NCBI RefSeq assembly: GCF_014930455.1
Contig: NZ_JAAIYO010000017.1
Span: 62,001-126,000 of the forward strand
DNA: 64,000 bases
Source: Corallococcus soli
GTDB taxonomy: Bacteria; Myxococcota; Myxococcia; Myxococcales; Myxococcaceae
Direction of reading: 5' to 3'
Shown here in pieces: positions 57,563 through 64,000 of this stretch (position 1 is its first letter; every line of letters starts with the position of its first letter). A program made the translations under genes and the position numbers. The notes beneath the pieces are model-generated. The model had not been told where the DNA came from. It did not search any database and saw only the letters and a program-made list of their open reading frames with translations.

Positions 57563-59112
57563 GCGGGTTCGCGAGGTGGGCGGTGCTGGTGGGAGGCCTG
57601 CTGCTGCTCACGGGGTGCATCGACTTCGACCAGGAGGGGCGTGAGTTCTGCCTGCGCAACCCGGAGCGGTGCGGCGTCCTGGGGCCTGATGCTGGGGGCG
57701 AGGAGGACGGCGGGGACGCGGAGGATGGCGGGGACCCGGAGGATGGCGGGGGCGTGGACGGCGGGGAGGGCTTCGATGGAGGGGCTCCGGACGCGGGGCC
57801 GTTCCTTCCCCCGCTCCTCATCGAGCGACCCCCGGCCTCCTTCGAGGTGAAGCCGCGCGACCGGGTGACGCTCCGGGCCGTCGCGGAGGATCCCCAGGGC
57901 AGCGCCCTGCGCTTCGCCTGGGTCGCGACCGTGGGCTCGCTGGACGCCGCGCAGGACACCGGCACCACGAGCCAGGTCGTCTGGACGGCGCCCCCGTGCC
58001 TGGACCCTGGCGTCACGGCGTCCTTCACCCTTACGGTGAGCAACGCCCTGGACCTGGCGGTCATCGCCCGGTTCTCCGCCACCGGGTTCCCCGCCTGCCC
58101 GACGTGGACGCGCATCAGCGGCATGGGCCGAGCACGTTCGGGTGCCTCGGCCACGCTGCTGACGTCCGGCAAGGTGCTGGTGGCGGGCGGCCGGGACGGC
58201 GCGAGCGGCACCGTGTCCCTGGCCACTGCGGAGCTGTATGACCCGGCGAAGGGCACCTGGGCCCTGACGGGGGGCATGGCCGCGGGCCGCACCCTGCACA
58301 CGGCGACGCTGCTGCCCTCTGGCAAGGTGCTCGTCGTGGGCGGCGCGAACGGCGCCGCGGTCCTGGCGTCGGCGGAGCTGTACGACCCGGTGGCGGGAAC
58401 CTGGGCCCCCGCCGGGAGCCTGGCCGTGGCCCGCGCCCATGCCACGGCGACGTTGCTGACGTCCGGCAAGGTGCTGGTGGCGGGCGGCAGCGACGTGGAC
58501 GCCAGCGCGACCCTCGCGACCGCGCAGCTCTACGATCCGGCGACGAACACCTGGACCGCCACGGGCAGCCTGCTCAGGGGCCGCACCGTGCACGCGGCGG
58601 TGCGGCTGGCCTCGGGCCGGGTGCTGGTGGTGGGGGGCATTGGAAACAGCGGGGTCCTGTTCCCCACGGAGCTCTACGATCCGGCGACGGGTGCCTGGAC
58701 CGCCACGGGCGCCCTGTCCTCCTACCGCGTCGCCGTGGAGGCCACGCTCCTGCCCACGGGCCGGGTGCTGGTGACCAGCGACAACAGCGCCCAGGCGGAG
58801 CTGTATGACGCGGGGACGGGCACCTGGACCCGCACGAGCCGCATGGTCACGGGCAGCCAGTTCCACAGGGCCACGTTGCTGCCCTCGGGGCAGGTGCTGG
58901 TGACAGGGGGGCAGGAGGTGAACGGCGATGCGTTCCTCGCCCGCGCGGAAATCTATGATCCGCCGACCGGCACCTGGGCCGCCACGACCCCGCTCTTCCG
59001 GGGACGCGTCTTCCACACGGCCACGTTGCTGCCGTCGGGTCAGGTGCTGGTGACGGGGGGCGATGGCGGCGGCTCCCCCCTCAGCACCGCGGAGCTCTTC
59101 TCCATGCCCTGA
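57559..59112 (+). CDS. Kelch-repeat lipoprotein
   Basis: A 517-residue lipoprotein starting at GTG 57559, overlapping the upstream TPR-like gene. Signal with lipobox LTGC (Cys20), then a Gly/Asp/Glu-rich linker (~45-75). An Ig-like domain (~85-175) precedes a Kelch-type propeller with six units of ~50 residues, each with a GKVLVAGG-type strand followed by A-x-A-E-L-Y-D-P and T-G-x-W. This matches the galactose-oxidase/Kelch fold without obvious copper ligands. Role: probably surface binding or adhesion together with its TPR partner. Confidence 0.85.
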   Translation: MSGFARWAVLVGGLLLLTGCIDFDQEGREFCLRNPERCGVLGPDAGGEEDGGDAEDGGDPEDGGGVDGGEGFDGGAPDAGPFLPPLLIERPPASFEVKPRDRVTLRAVAEDPQGSALRFAWVATVGSLDAAQDTGTTSQVVWTAPPCLDPGVTASFTLTVSNALDLAVIARFSATGFPACPTWTRISGMGRARSGASATLLTSGKVLVAGGRDGASGTVSLATAELYDPAKGTWALTGGMAAGRTLHTATLLPSGKVLVVGGANGAAVLASAELYDPVAGTWAPAGSLAVARAHATATLLTSGKVLVAGGSDVDASATLATAQLYDPATNTWTATGSLLRGRTVHAAVRLASGRVLVVGGIGNSGVLFPTELYDPATGAWTATGALSSYRVAVEATLLPTGRVLVTSDNSAQAELYDAGTGTWTRTSRMVTGSQFHRATLLPSGQVLVTGGQEVNGDAFLARAEIYDPPTGTWAATTPLFRGRVFHTATLLPSGQVLVTGGDGGGSPLSTAELFSMP

Positions 59113-59140
59113 CGCGGGGGGCCTGTCGTCGAAAGACAAC

Positions 59141-59171
59141 GGGCCGGGCACGCTCGAAGCGCACCCGGCCC
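59141..59171. terminator. Terminator between Kelch and subtilisin genes
   Basis: GGGCCGGG (59141-59148) and CCCGGCCC (59164-59171) arms with inner GCGC-type pairing. It lies between convergent stop codons. Confidence 0.65.
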
Positions 59172-59197
59172 GGAACTCAGGGTGTGTCTGTCGCGGA

Positions 59198-60430
59198 CTA
59201 GCGCGTGGCGACGGCGGGCTGCTCGGGCTTCGCGACCACGGTGTCCTTGGCGGCCTGGATGGCGGCTTCGATGTCCAGCTTGCCGCCGGTGATGACCTTG
59301 CCCTTGAGGTCCGCGTCCTGCTCCACCGTCTTGATGAGGAGGTCGCGCACCTGCACGGCCGTCAGGTCCGGGTTCTCCGCGAACATGCGCGCGGCGGTGG
59401 CGGCCACCGTCGGCGTCGCCATGGAGGTGCCGCTCATCTCCTCCCACTTGTTGCCCGGCACGGTGCTGAGCACGTCCTCGCCCACCGCGGCCAGGTCCAC
59501 CACCTTGTCGCCGTGCGACGAGAAGCGCGCCAGCTTGTCGTTGTTCTTGTCCATCGACGCGATGGTGATGACGTTGGGCAGGTCGATGTTGGCGGGCATG
59601 TCCGCCACGTTGTTCATGTTGCTGCCGTTGCCGTTCGCCGTGGCCGCGACCAGCAGGATGTCCGCGTCCGCCAGCTTCTGCACCGCCGCGGTCCAGCGCT
59701 CCTGGTCCGCGGGGGAGCGGTACGTGTTGCCGAAGCTCGCGTTGGCGGCGCGGATGTTCACGCCCTGCTCCGTCTTCAGGTTGACCAAGTAGTCCACCGA
59801 GCGCTCGAAGTTGGTGAGCAGGTCCGCGCCGTCGTACAGGCCGCCCACGCTCAGGATCTTCGCCTTGCCGGCCGCGATGCCGGTGTTGCCCTCGCCGTTG
59901 TCCTCGGCCGCGATGATGCCCGCCACGTGCGTGCCGTGGTCCGTGCCGTCGCCCTTGAACGGGTCGCCTCCGCCGGTGCCCACGTTGAAGCCGTGGATGT
60001 CGTCCTTGACGCCGTTGCCGTCGTTGTCGATGCCGTCGCCCGCGACCTCACCGGGGTTCGTCCACATCGCGTCGTCCAGGTCGGTGTGCTTGAAGTCCAC
60101 GCCACCGTCGATGACCGCGATGACCGGATCACCCGACGGCTTGGGCTTCGGCTGCGACGGGTCCACCTTCTTCGCGTCGACGACCTTGTTCGCGTCCGGC
60201 TTCACCGCGACGTTGGACGAACCGAAGGCGAAGGCCGACGCCGGCACGCTGCCCGCCGGGGCCGCGGGACGGCCCGTGGGGCGGTCCACGAAGTTGTTGG
60301 GACGCGCACCCCGTGTCTCGAAGCCGTCACGCACCGTGAGGGGCTTCTGCTTCGGCGCTTCCGCGCGGGAGGTCTCACCCGTACGGGTCGTGGGGGCGAC
60401 GGAAGCGGGCGACTTGCGGTTGATTTCCAT
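59198..60430 (-). CDS. Subtilisin-like S8 serine protease without signal peptide
   Basis: A 410-residue protein. ATG 60430 has GGAGG 6 nt upstream. The first ~100 residues are Pro/Thr/Ala/Arg-rich with no hydrophobic signal, and contain RDGFETRG (Asp35-Gly-Phe37). The S8 domain has the full triad: Asp108 (VIAVIDGGVDF), His165 (DGTDHGTHVAG) and Ser336 (MSGTSMATP), plus oxyanion Asn230 (AANASFG). Calcium-like GDGIDNDGNG occurs between Asp and His, as in lantibiotic-leader and kexin-like subtilisins. It lacks a large prodomain. Its target is unknown; the leader resembles those of the proteins at 49398 and 53057. Confidence 0.87.
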   Translation of the reverse strand: MEINRKSPASVAPTTRTGETSRAEAPKQKPLTVRDGFETRGARPNNFVDRPTGRPAAPAGSVPASAFAFGSSNVAVKPDANKVVDAKKVDPSQPKPKPSGDPVIAVIDGGVDFKHTDLDDAMWTNPGEVAGDGIDNDGNGVKDDIHGFNVGTGGGDPFKGDGTDHGTHVAGIIAAEDNGEGNTGIAAGKAKILSVGGLYDGADLLTNFERSVDYLVNLKTEQGVNIRAANASFGNTYRSPADQERWTAAVQKLADADILLVAATANGNGSNMNNVADMPANIDLPNVITIASMDKNNDKLARFSSHGDKVVDLAAVGEDVLSTVPGNKWEEMSGTSMATPTVAATAARMFAENPDLTAVQVRDLLIKTVEQDADLKGKVITGGKLDIEAAIQAAKDTVVAKPEQPAVATR

Positions 60431-60595
60431 GGTGTTCCTCCGTGGGGGGATGCGGAGCGGCCACTGACTCCCACATTGTCGCCAGCCCCCATTTAAAGTT
60501 TCGTTGCATTTGTTTTCGGGGTGCAAACAGGCGGAATCCCGCCCCCCGGTGCACCGGACGCGCCCCGTTCGCGCGCGTCCGGCGCGGTGGGGCGA

Positions 60596-62755
60596 CTACC
60601 AGACCTTCACGCGCTGCTCGGGCGTGAGGTAGAGGCCCTGGCCGGGCTTCACGTCGAACGCCTGGTACCACGCGTCCAGGTTGCGCACGGTGGCAGTGCG
60701 GTACGGGCCGGGCGAGTGCCCGTCCGTCATCAGCAGGCGGCGCAGCAGCGGTTCGCGGAACTTGTTGCGCCACACCTGGGCGAAGCCGAGGAAGAAGCGC
60801 TGCTCGCCGCTGAAGCCGTCCTTCACGGCCGCGGGCTGGCCGCCCAGCGACATCATGTAGGCGTCATGGGAGATGGAGACGCCGGCCACGTCGGCGATGT
60901 TCTCCCCCAGCGTCAGCTCCCCGTTCACCGTCATGTCGGGCAGCGGGCGGTAGGTGTCGTACTGGGCGGCGAGCGCCTTGCCGGCGGCCTTGAAGCGCTC
61001 CAGGTCCTTGGCCGTCCACCAGTTGGCGAGCTTCCCCTTCGCGTCGAACTGCGCGCCCACGTCGTCGAAGCTGTGGATGATTTCATGGCCGATGACGGAC
61101 CCGATGCCGCCGTAGTTCACGGCCGGGTCGGCGTTCGGATCAAAGAAGGGGGCCTGGAGGATGGCGGCCGGGAAGATGATGGAGTTCTGCTGCGGCGAGT
61201 TGAGCGCGTTGACCTCCTGCGGCGTCATGAACCACTCCTTGCGGTCCACGGGCTTGCCCAGCTTGGCCAGGTTGCGCTGGTAGTCGAAGCGCTCCGCGCG
61301 CTCGGCGTTGCCGAAGGCGTCCCCCTTGACGACCTCCAGCGCCGCGTAGTCGCGCCAGGTGTCCGGGTGCCCGATGCCCACCTGCACCGTGCCCAGCTTC
61401 TCCTTGGCGCGGGCCTTGGTCTCCGGCGACATCCACTCCAGCGCGTCGATGTGGCGGCCCAGCGCGGCCAGGATGTTGCGCACCATGACGTCCGCCTCGG
61501 CCTTGGCCTGGGGCGGGAAGTGCTTCTCCACGTAGCGCTTGCCGACGGCTTCACCCATCGCGTGGTTGGTCAGGTCCACGCCGCGCTTCCAGCGCTCGCG
61601 CAGTTGCTGCGCGCCGGAGAGCGTCTTGCCGCTGAACTCGAAGCCCGCGTCGACGAACGCCTTGGGCAGGACGGGGGTGCCGCGCACGATGGCGTGGAAG
61701 GCCAGGTAGTCCTTCCACGTCTGGAGGGGCTCACTGCCCACGAGGCGGGAGATGCCCGTCAGCGCGCTCGGTTGCCAGACGATGAACTCCCCCTGCTGGG
61801 CGAGCCCCGCGGCCGCGAACCACGCGGCCCAGTCCAGCCCGGGTGCCTTCTTCGCGAAGTCCGCCTGCTTCCAGGGGTTGTTCACCTTGGCCACGTCCTG
61901 CGTGTCCTGGGCGGACCAGTGGGCCTGGGCGATCTTCTTCTCCAGCGCCAGGATGGCGCGGGCCTTCGTGTCCGCGTCGGCGATGCCCGCGTTCTTCAAC
62001 TGCACGGCGATGTGCCGCTGGTACTTCTCCCGCACCTCTTTGAAGCGCGGCGTGTCCTTCAGGTAGAAGTCGCGGTCCGGCAGCAGCAGGCCGCCCTGGA
62101 GGAGGTACGCGGCATAGCGGCTGGGGTCGTTCAGGTCCTCCGCCACCCACAGGCCGAAGAGGCGCTCGGTGGTGGTCTGCCCGGTGTTGAGCGCGTCCAC
62201 GTCCGCGCGCAGGGTGGTGCCCAGCAGCGTGGACAGCTCCTTGCGGTTGGCGATGGCGGAGATGCGCTGGAGCTCCGGCTGGAGCGGGGTGATGCCCTTG
62301 GCCTCGATGCCCGCCTCGTCCATGAAGCTGGCGAAGAAGTCACCCAGCTTGCGCTCCTCGCTGCCCGGGGCCGCGTCCGACTTCGCGGCGGCCTCCAGCA
62401 GGTCGCGCGTCTGCTGCGCGGCCCCGTCCGCCAGCCGCGAGAACATGCCGTACGCGGGGCGGTCCGCGGGGATCTCCGTCGTGTCCTGCCACTTGCCGTT
62501 GACGTAGCGGTAGAAGTCGTCCCCCGGCGCCACGGCGGTGTCCATGCCCGGCGTGTCGATGCCGAAGCTGCCGTACACCGGCTTGGGGGCGGCGGCCGGG
62601 GCGGGCGGCGGTGTCGGGGCGGCGGCCTGCGCGGGCGGCGTCGCCGGGGCCTTCTCTGCGGGGGCGGTGGACGCGCACGCGGTGATGAGCGCGGACGCAC
62701 AGACGCCGAGCGTCATGCGCGCGGCGCCAAAGGGCGGTCTGGAACGGGACGTCAT
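60596..62755 (-). CDS. M13 (neprilysin-like) zinc metallopeptidase lipoprotein
   Basis: A 719-residue lipoprotein; ATG 62755 has AGGAG 5 nt upstream. Signal with lipobox ITAC (Cys27), then an Ala/Pro-rich linker. The mature enzyme has the M13 N-terminal domain (PGDDFYRYVNGKWQDTTEIP) and the catalytic domain with HEIIH (His557, Glu558, His561) and GENIADVAG (Glu618, third zinc ligand). The C-terminal NKFREPLL and CxxW-like ending (PEQRVKVW) are family hallmarks. It cleaves oligopeptides at the cell surface, fitting a protein-degrading lifestyle. It starts 142 nt before the DUF2243 pair on the same strand. Confidence 0.92.
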   Translation of the reverse strand: MTSRSRPPFGAARMTLGVCASALITACASTAPAEKAPATPPAQAAAPTPPPAPAAAPKPVYGSFGIDTPGMDTAVAPGDDFYRYVNGKWQDTTEIPADRPAYGMFSRLADGAAQQTRDLLEAAAKSDAAPGSEERKLGDFFASFMDEAGIEAKGITPLQPELQRISAIANRKELSTLLGTTLRADVDALNTGQTTTERLFGLWVAEDLNDPSRYAAYLLQGGLLLPDRDFYLKDTPRFKEVREKYQRHIAVQLKNAGIADADTKARAILALEKKIAQAHWSAQDTQDVAKVNNPWKQADFAKKAPGLDWAAWFAAAGLAQQGEFIVWQPSALTGISRLVGSEPLQTWKDYLAFHAIVRGTPVLPKAFVDAGFEFSGKTLSGAQQLRERWKRGVDLTNHAMGEAVGKRYVEKHFPPQAKAEADVMVRNILAALGRHIDALEWMSPETKARAKEKLGTVQVGIGHPDTWRDYAALEVVKGDAFGNAERAERFDYQRNLAKLGKPVDRKEWFMTPQEVNALNSPQQNSIIFPAAILQAPFFDPNADPAVNYGGIGSVIGHEIIHSFDDVGAQFDAKGKLANWWTAKDLERFKAAGKALAAQYDTYRPLPDMTVNGELTLGENIADVAGVSISHDAYMMSLGGQPAAVKDGFSGEQRFFLGFAQVWRNKFREPLLRRLLMTDGHSPGPYRTATVRNLDAWYQAFDVKPGQGLYLTPEQRVKVW

Positions 62756-62902
62756 GGAAGCTCCTGGATGGGCCCAACGGGCTGGCGCACTCTGGCGCAC
62801 CGGGGCGCGCCGCCAACATTCCAAACAGGGATTTCATCCCAGACTTCGTGGCGACCCGCGTCGAAGCGCAGGCGCGTCCCGGCGACCGGCCCGGCTCCGG
62901 CG

Positions 62903-63397
62903 TCAACGGGCGACGGGCGCTCCCCGGGGCGTGACGTCATGCCGGCCCGCGCGCACCAGCGCGCCTCCGGCCGCCAGCAAGCCCAGGCCGAAGGCGAGGA
63001 AGCCCAGGTCCCACGCCAGCTCCGAAGGGCCGGAGCGGACGTGGTGCACGCCCAGGAGCTGGTGGTCGATGAGCCCCTCCACGACGTTGAACAGGCCCCA
63101 GCCGCCCAGCAGGCACCCGGCGAAGGTGCGCGTGGACCAGGGCACGTCCGTGCGCTGCCCGGCGCGCCACAGCAACACCAGCCCGGCGAAGGTCATCAGC
63201 CAGGTGAAGGCGTGGAAGAGCCCGTCCCAGAACATGTTCACCTTGGCGTTCACCAGGGTGTCCGGGGGCAGGTGGCTGGAGAGCATGTTGTGCCATTGCA
63301 GGAGCTGGTGCAGGAGGATGCCGTCGACGAAGCCCCCCAGCCCCACGCCCAGCAGCACGCCCGCGGAGAGCAGGGGCCCCCGGTGCATCCGGCTCAT
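62903..63397 (-). CDS. DUF2243 membrane protein
   Basis: A 164-residue membrane protein with four helices (LLSAGVLLGVGLGGFVDGIL, LFHAFTWLMTFAGLVLLW, FAGCLLGGWGLFNVVEGLID, and a last one near FLAFGLGLLAAGGAL). DUF2243 signatures GFVDGILLHQLLQWHNMLSS and NVVEGLIDHQLLGVHHVR, both rich in histidines, are clear. The histidines could bind a metal or heme. ATG 63397 overlaps the stop of the upstream small membrane protein (ATGA), so the two are coupled. Confidence 0.85.
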   Translation of the reverse strand: MSRMHRGPLLSAGVLLGVGLGGFVDGILLHQLLQWHNMLSSHLPPDTLVNAKVNMFWDGLFHAFTWLMTFAGLVLLWRAGQRTDVPWSTRTFAGCLLGGWGLFNVVEGLIDHQLLGVHHVRSGPSELAWDLGFLAFGLGLLAAGGALVRAGRHDVTPRGAPVAR

Positions 63398-63603
63398 GGC
63401 TCGCCCTCCGCGCGCGCCGTGAAGTGCAGCCGGGCCACGACGCAGAGGATGACCGCGAAGGGCAGCACGGTGATGGCCAGCCGGCCCCAGAAGTGCTCGT
63501 TGAAGATGCCGGCCTCCACCGCGGGCCGGCAGGTCTCGCACGCGAGGGCCGCGCCGCTTGAGAGCAGCGCGCCCAGGAACGTGAGTGCCTCTGTGCTTCG
63601 CAT
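63394..63603 (-). CDS. Small membrane protein paired with DUF2243 protein
   Basis: A 69-residue protein with a signal or first helix (LTFLGALLSSGAALA), a C-E-T-C motif right after it, and one more helix (RLAITVLPFAVILCVVARLHF). GGAGG lies 7 nt before ATG 63603. It overlaps the DUF2243 gene by 4 nt. The pair of cysteines facing the periplasm next to a His-rich membrane partner suggests metal or redox function, but this is inference. Confidence 0.7.
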   Translation of the reverse strand: MRSTEALTFLGALLSSGAALACETCRPAVEAGIFNEHFWGRLAITVLPFAVILCVVARLHFTARAEGEP

Positions 63604-63748
63604 GCGCGTCCCTCCCGGACCCCTTTGAACGGGAGGACGCTAGCCGTGCCGCGAAGGTCGCCAAAGCCAGACGCCGGCCGACGTCCGCTTTCGGGCAACG
63701 GACCTGTCCGGGAGATCTACGAGGAGGAAGGCGGCGGGACGGGCGCGC

Positions 63749-64000
63749 CTACTTGCCGACGGTGGCGTAGTCGCCCTTGAGCGCGACGCCCGCGACCATG
63801 GTGCCCGCGTGGCACTCGATCTCCGTGGCGCTCTTGAACTCCACCTTCTTGTAATAGCTGGTGACGTTGATCACCGCGTTGGCGCCGTTCTTCTTCGCGC
63901 CGTCCTGCAGGGCGATGAGCGCGGAGAGCGCGACCCACTTGCAGGCGTACTCGTCCGACTTGCCCACGGCGTTGGTCTTCTTGTTCGTCACGTCGCTGCC
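63749..64000 (-). CDS. YbjQ-like/heavy-metal-binding-type protein, 5' end beyond window
   Basis: Only the C-terminal ~84 residues are visible. They read TNKKTNAVGKSDEYACKWVA, LSALIALQDGAKKNGANAVI, then NVTSYYKK and CHAGTMVAGVALKGDYATV. This matches small exported proteins often labelled excinuclease ATPase subunit or DUF74/YbjQ-like, with a G-A-N-A-V-I-N-V strand and one central cysteine. No ATPase motif is present. Gene start and localisation cannot be judged. Confidence 0.6.
   Translation of the reverse strand, partial: GSDVTNKKTNAVGKSDEYACKWVALSALIALQDGAKKNGANAVINVTSYYKKVEFKSATEIECHAGTMVAGVALKGDYATVGK

Noticed and set aside
60521-63628. A 1035-codon plus-strand frame opposite the M13 peptidase and DUF2243 genes
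   Set aside because: No motif, extreme Arg/Gly content, and opposite clearly recognised enzymes.
1-64000. CRISPR arrays, tRNA/rRNA genes, insertion sequences or phage attachment sites
   Set aside because: No regularly spaced direct repeats, cloverleaf-like tRNA sequences, transposase motifs or flanking terminal repeats were seen on reading the window.

Overview
The window reads as a high-GC chromosomal segment from a myxobacterium of the Myxococcus/Corallococcus type. The clues are very strong G/C at third codon positions, a MYXO-CTERM sorting tail on a secreted PQQ-type protein, many lipoproteins, several two-component proteins, GTG starts, and long GC-rich hairpin terminators between convergent genes. 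No rRNA, tRNA, CRISPR array, insertion sequence or prophage was seen. Gene starts were chosen from Shine-Dalgarno (SD) sequences, family start positions and overlaps. Functions come from motifs read by eye, without database searches.

Layout. Positions 1-7029: a partial repeat-rich ice-binding-like lipoprotein, a GNAT acetyltransferase, a degraded gene remnant, a MYXO-CTERM PQQ-type dehydrogenase and a small periplasmic protein. Positions 7379-10122: a Tat-exported alpha/beta hydrolase whose SD lies inside a hairpin, then tyrA with an unusual C-terminal chorismate-mutase-like domain. Positions 10259-15954: two paralogous lipoprotein metzincin proteases on either side of a DEAH helicase. Positions 16512-20087: an elongation factor G and an ECF sigma factor with a long C-terminal extension. 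Positions 20109-26384: a PDZ protein, a DUF4082 lipoprotein and two overlapping glycosyltransferases. Positions 26414-32030: a cytosolic histidine kinase, a MerR regulator divergent from a methyltransferase across a SoxR-like operator, a reductase-tetR operon with a clear operator, a small lipoprotein, and an ArsR-SRPBCC pair. Positions 32153-37919: an orphan B12-binding radical SAM enzyme, two exported proteins, and a DUF2071/membrane-protein pair. Positions 38005-40816: an RsbQ-like hydrolase with a hybrid histidine kinase. Positions 41078-49128: an EamA transporter, a secreted adenosine deaminase, a glycosyltransferase, an Xaa-Pro aminopeptidase and two lipoproteins. Positions 49398-54664: a 1119-residue alanine-rich helical-repeat protein and a muramidase/CHAP-like protein. 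Positions 54750-64000: a TetR regulator, a MORN-type protein, a TPR/Kelch pair, a subtilisin, an M13 metallopeptidase, a DUF2243 pair and a partial gene at the edge.

Most interesting points. (1) The RsbQ-like hydrolase sits 5 bases upstream of a hybrid kinase whose PAS domain resembles that of RsbP. This suggests the RsbQ small-molecule sensing unit has been attached to a phosphorelay in place of the RsbP phosphatase. (2) Three probably extracellular or effector-like proteins (49398, 53057, 60430) lack Sec/Tat/lipoprotein signals but share low-complexity leaders and a D-x-F motif. (3) Several self-contained regulatory sites were found: a SoxR-like box with a 19-bp promoter spacer, a perfect 7-4-7 TetR-type palindrome, an SD-sequestering hairpin, and paired 10-mers upstream of the adenosine deaminase.
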